Under the pieces are notes generated by a model that was given only the letters and a program-made list of their open reading frames with translations, did not search any database and was not told the DNA's origin. Below, piece by piece: positions 61,840 through 64,000 of a stretch of DNA of 64,000 bases; position 1 is the first letter of the stretch, and every line of letters begins with the position of its first letter. Source of the stretch: Taenia hydatigena (taxonomy: Eukaryota > Platyhelminthes > Cestoda > Cyclophyllidea > Taeniidae); NCBI GenBank assembly GCA_036345935.2, contig JADWOT020000001.1:25003886-25067885 (forward strand), written 5' to 3'. A program made the translations under genes and the position numbers.

Positions 61840-64000
61840 AATCTCTACTTCTCTTGACTCAGCGTTGCACTCTTCACAGCATTTAAAAGATGCATTCTTT
61901 TATTTTCTATTCCCACCATGTCTTTGTGTCTTGATAAAAGGCAAAATGTCTGGTTAAGTGGAGTTCCATCAATTATTTCCTCGTCGATATGTTCCTCCCA
62001 ACTTGCTGTTGATGCTGTTAAAACTGGTCATGCGAAGTAATAAAGCACATGCGCAGTTCAAGCCAATCAGTGAAGCAGTACGGTAGGCCAGGTGGGTGAG
62101 CACCCTCGTGTCTGACAAGCTGCCTTCACTGAGACCCTCAAAATGCTCCTGCAATACTGTGGACCAAGTAAGTAATGATACATGGTAGCTTGTGTTCGTA
62201 GAATGTCTAGAATGAATAAGGCTCTTCGGGGCGAAAAATAGTTTATGGTCGTATTATCTAATTTATCTGTGAATGCTAGCATATTCAGTGGAGCGAAGGC
62301 ACGCGGTTCCACTTTCACTACTGCAGCTCTGAAAATAAGTGGCATTGTACACTGGCTGGTGGTTTACGGCGTACAGTATACAAAGTTGCCCTGCTTCTAA
62401 ACGACCGATTTTGTCCCATCGGAGCATATGGATATTAGGTAAGTGGCTTGCTGACAGATGGATTTACTCCACCATTACTTCCAAATGTTCCACAATTAAA
62501 ATGTCCACACCCAGGTCACATTTGTCATCGTTGGATTAAGAATGAACACGGAGACTGCCCATTTCCTCACCTCCATTCTCCCCAAACGGCTTCGTGCTTA
62601 CCGTCTACTCTAGGCACGCCTTGCTTCGACAGGTGAATACCCAACTCAGTCTAACAATGCTAAACCTTCCATCTGCTTCCGCGTTCGATGCCTCTTAGAT
62701 TGATGCTTTAGTATGGTGAGCATGCTTTCATTTTTATTGTTTTATTGCTACTATTATTGTGAGTCAGACACTTTAACGTCTAAAGTTTATGCCCTGATGC
62801 TCCGATCGCATGCCTGGAGCTAATAGTAATAAGCAAAATATTTTGTGAGTTTACTACTAGTTCCCTTTTGTTTGCGATGCTCATGCCTGCGTGGAGTTAA
62901 CGACGTTGAGTAATAGTGCTTCGAAAAAGCAAAGTTAATCAGCAGTGGCTACACCTTGAAAGAGAGGAAGATGCAAGGAAAGAAGCCTAGGGAAAGAGAG
63001 ACTGGGGCTCACTGGAAAACTTCTGCTGCGTATTTGCTGCTGTTTGATAGCGTTCTGCGTTTCTTTTTGCAAAATTGCGTTCCTTTAAGTCAGCAGTCAG
63101 TAGGAAATTGTTTCTAAATGCTTTCAGCCGGTTCCGTAGACCTGGGTGTAATTGAAATTGATGGTGCGAAGTTGTTCTCGTGATGAGCGCATAATATTTA
63201 ATCAAAGTCAGTAGAGTGGTGACATAGACACAGATCTGGCTTGATTTTGTGCCAAGGCCAGTAGAAGTAGGGGATAAAGCCTTTGGATAGTTAAGAATTA
63301 TGCGGATTCGGCACCTGCCGCTAGCCTCGGAATCATGAGAGGCGCATTATTTTATCACGATCAGCCCACTGTTTTAGTAATTGACCTCGTTGAATTATCA
63401 CGCATAAACCTATGCGATGCAGGTGCAAAGTACCAGTCCTTGCTCTCTCAAGGAGAGCAGGTGGCGCGAAATTTAGTATCACATGCTCAGCCCTCTCGCG
63501 ACTAAACAGCCTAGCCTTTGGCCCCTTCTCATGAATTAGTGCTGCATAGCAATAGAGTGGGTGTTAAGCGTGTTTGTTTGCATTAATGCACATGGTGGTT
63601 AACTAACTCTGACAAGACTGTGTTGGTGGACCACTCTTGCTAGCCAGCAAGTTAGCCTCAATAGAGTCGTCGGTCATTAAGGTGGCTCGATGCATAAATG
63701 AAGACATATGAATAATAATGAGACATAAATATGCATTCGTGAGTAGCAAATCTTTATTCGAATACTCTTTAAATTCCGACTTTATGCAATGTCAGCCGAG
63801 TGCACAACTGTATTTAACCAACACATTTACTTCTCAAAAAGAACAAATCAACCGCACTGAGTGCTTATTTCCTTATTAAAGCTCCATAGGCTGAGTAATT
63901 TTATTAACCGAATTTCACGATCAACGGTGGGTGCGTTGATTTTTTTGTTGGCGCATTGGCTGCGTTTGTATATTACAAAAAAGAATCTTGCACTCATGGA
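61840..64000. repeat. Block T3, second part, running off the window
   Basis: Collinear with T1 30,815-32,570 and T2 43,655-45,370. Anchors include GTGTCTGACAA with CCTTC-CTGAGAC near 62,110-62,135, GATGGATTTACTCCACC at 62,458, and GAATTATGCGG with GGCACCTGCC near 63,296-63,320. Similarity is roughly 65-75% with many indels. The similarity continues to the window's end and matches T2 beyond 45,330. Confidence 0.75.

Overview
This window is nuclear DNA of a eukaryote, most likely a taeniid tapeworm (Taenia, Hydatigera or Echinococcus type). The reasons are: one complete three-exon gene of the EG95/45W/TSOL oncosphere-antigen family (signal peptide, one fibronectin type III domain, Ser/Thr-rich hydrophobic tail); a decayed cytosolic HSP70 copy, a gene family known to be greatly expanded with many pseudogenes in taeniids; short GT-AG introns; low gene density; and no bacterial-type operons. 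The genus call is inference; the gene family and exon structure are read from the sequence.

Layout. 1-9.2 kb holds the EG95-like gene (2,601-6,360, + strand) in otherwise unassigned DNA. From about 9.2 kb the window is a mosaic of duplicated blocks, named here P, Q, R, S and T. Copy 1 runs P1 (9.2-10.5), Q1 (13.07-18.6), a 2.9-kb extra segment, R1 (21.5-24.4), S1 (24.4-25.5), a 2.8-kb spacer, S1b (28.3-29.4), T1 (29.4-32.57). A 100-N assembly gap (32,571-32,670) follows. Copy 2 runs Q2 (32.67-38.24), R2 (38.24-41.1), S2 (41.1-42.2), T2 (42.2 to about 45.37) without the two extra segments, so the compact unit is about 12.7 kb. An older, much more diverged copy 3 keeps P3 (52.5-53.9), only the promoter edge of R (54.69-55.05), and T3 (60.06-60.52 and 61.84-64.0).

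Block R carries the best-supported gene of the array, on the minus strand: a 295-residue F-box protein (possibly FBXO4-like) behind a classical promoter (GC box, CCAAT, TATA). Its first coding exon appears to be only the ATG. It is intact in R1; in R2 it has a nonsense codon and mutated promoter boxes; in unit 3 only the promoter is recognisable. Block T carries, on the minus strand, a small cysteine-patterned ORF (C-X9-C) intact in T2, frameshifted in T1 and decayed in T3. A relative of it is embedded in a longer plus-strand ORF at 48.4 kb, just upstream of the HSP70 pseudogene (49.4-51.0 kb).

45.4-60 kb otherwise holds a 271-bp tandem duplication (55.3-55.9 kb), a possible cysteine-rich phase 1-1 exon (58.2 kb) and a broken ankyrin-repeat remnant (58.5-59.15 kb). 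No tRNA, rRNA, CRISPR array, reverse transcriptase or transposase could be supported. Block edges and identities were judged by eye, without alignment software.
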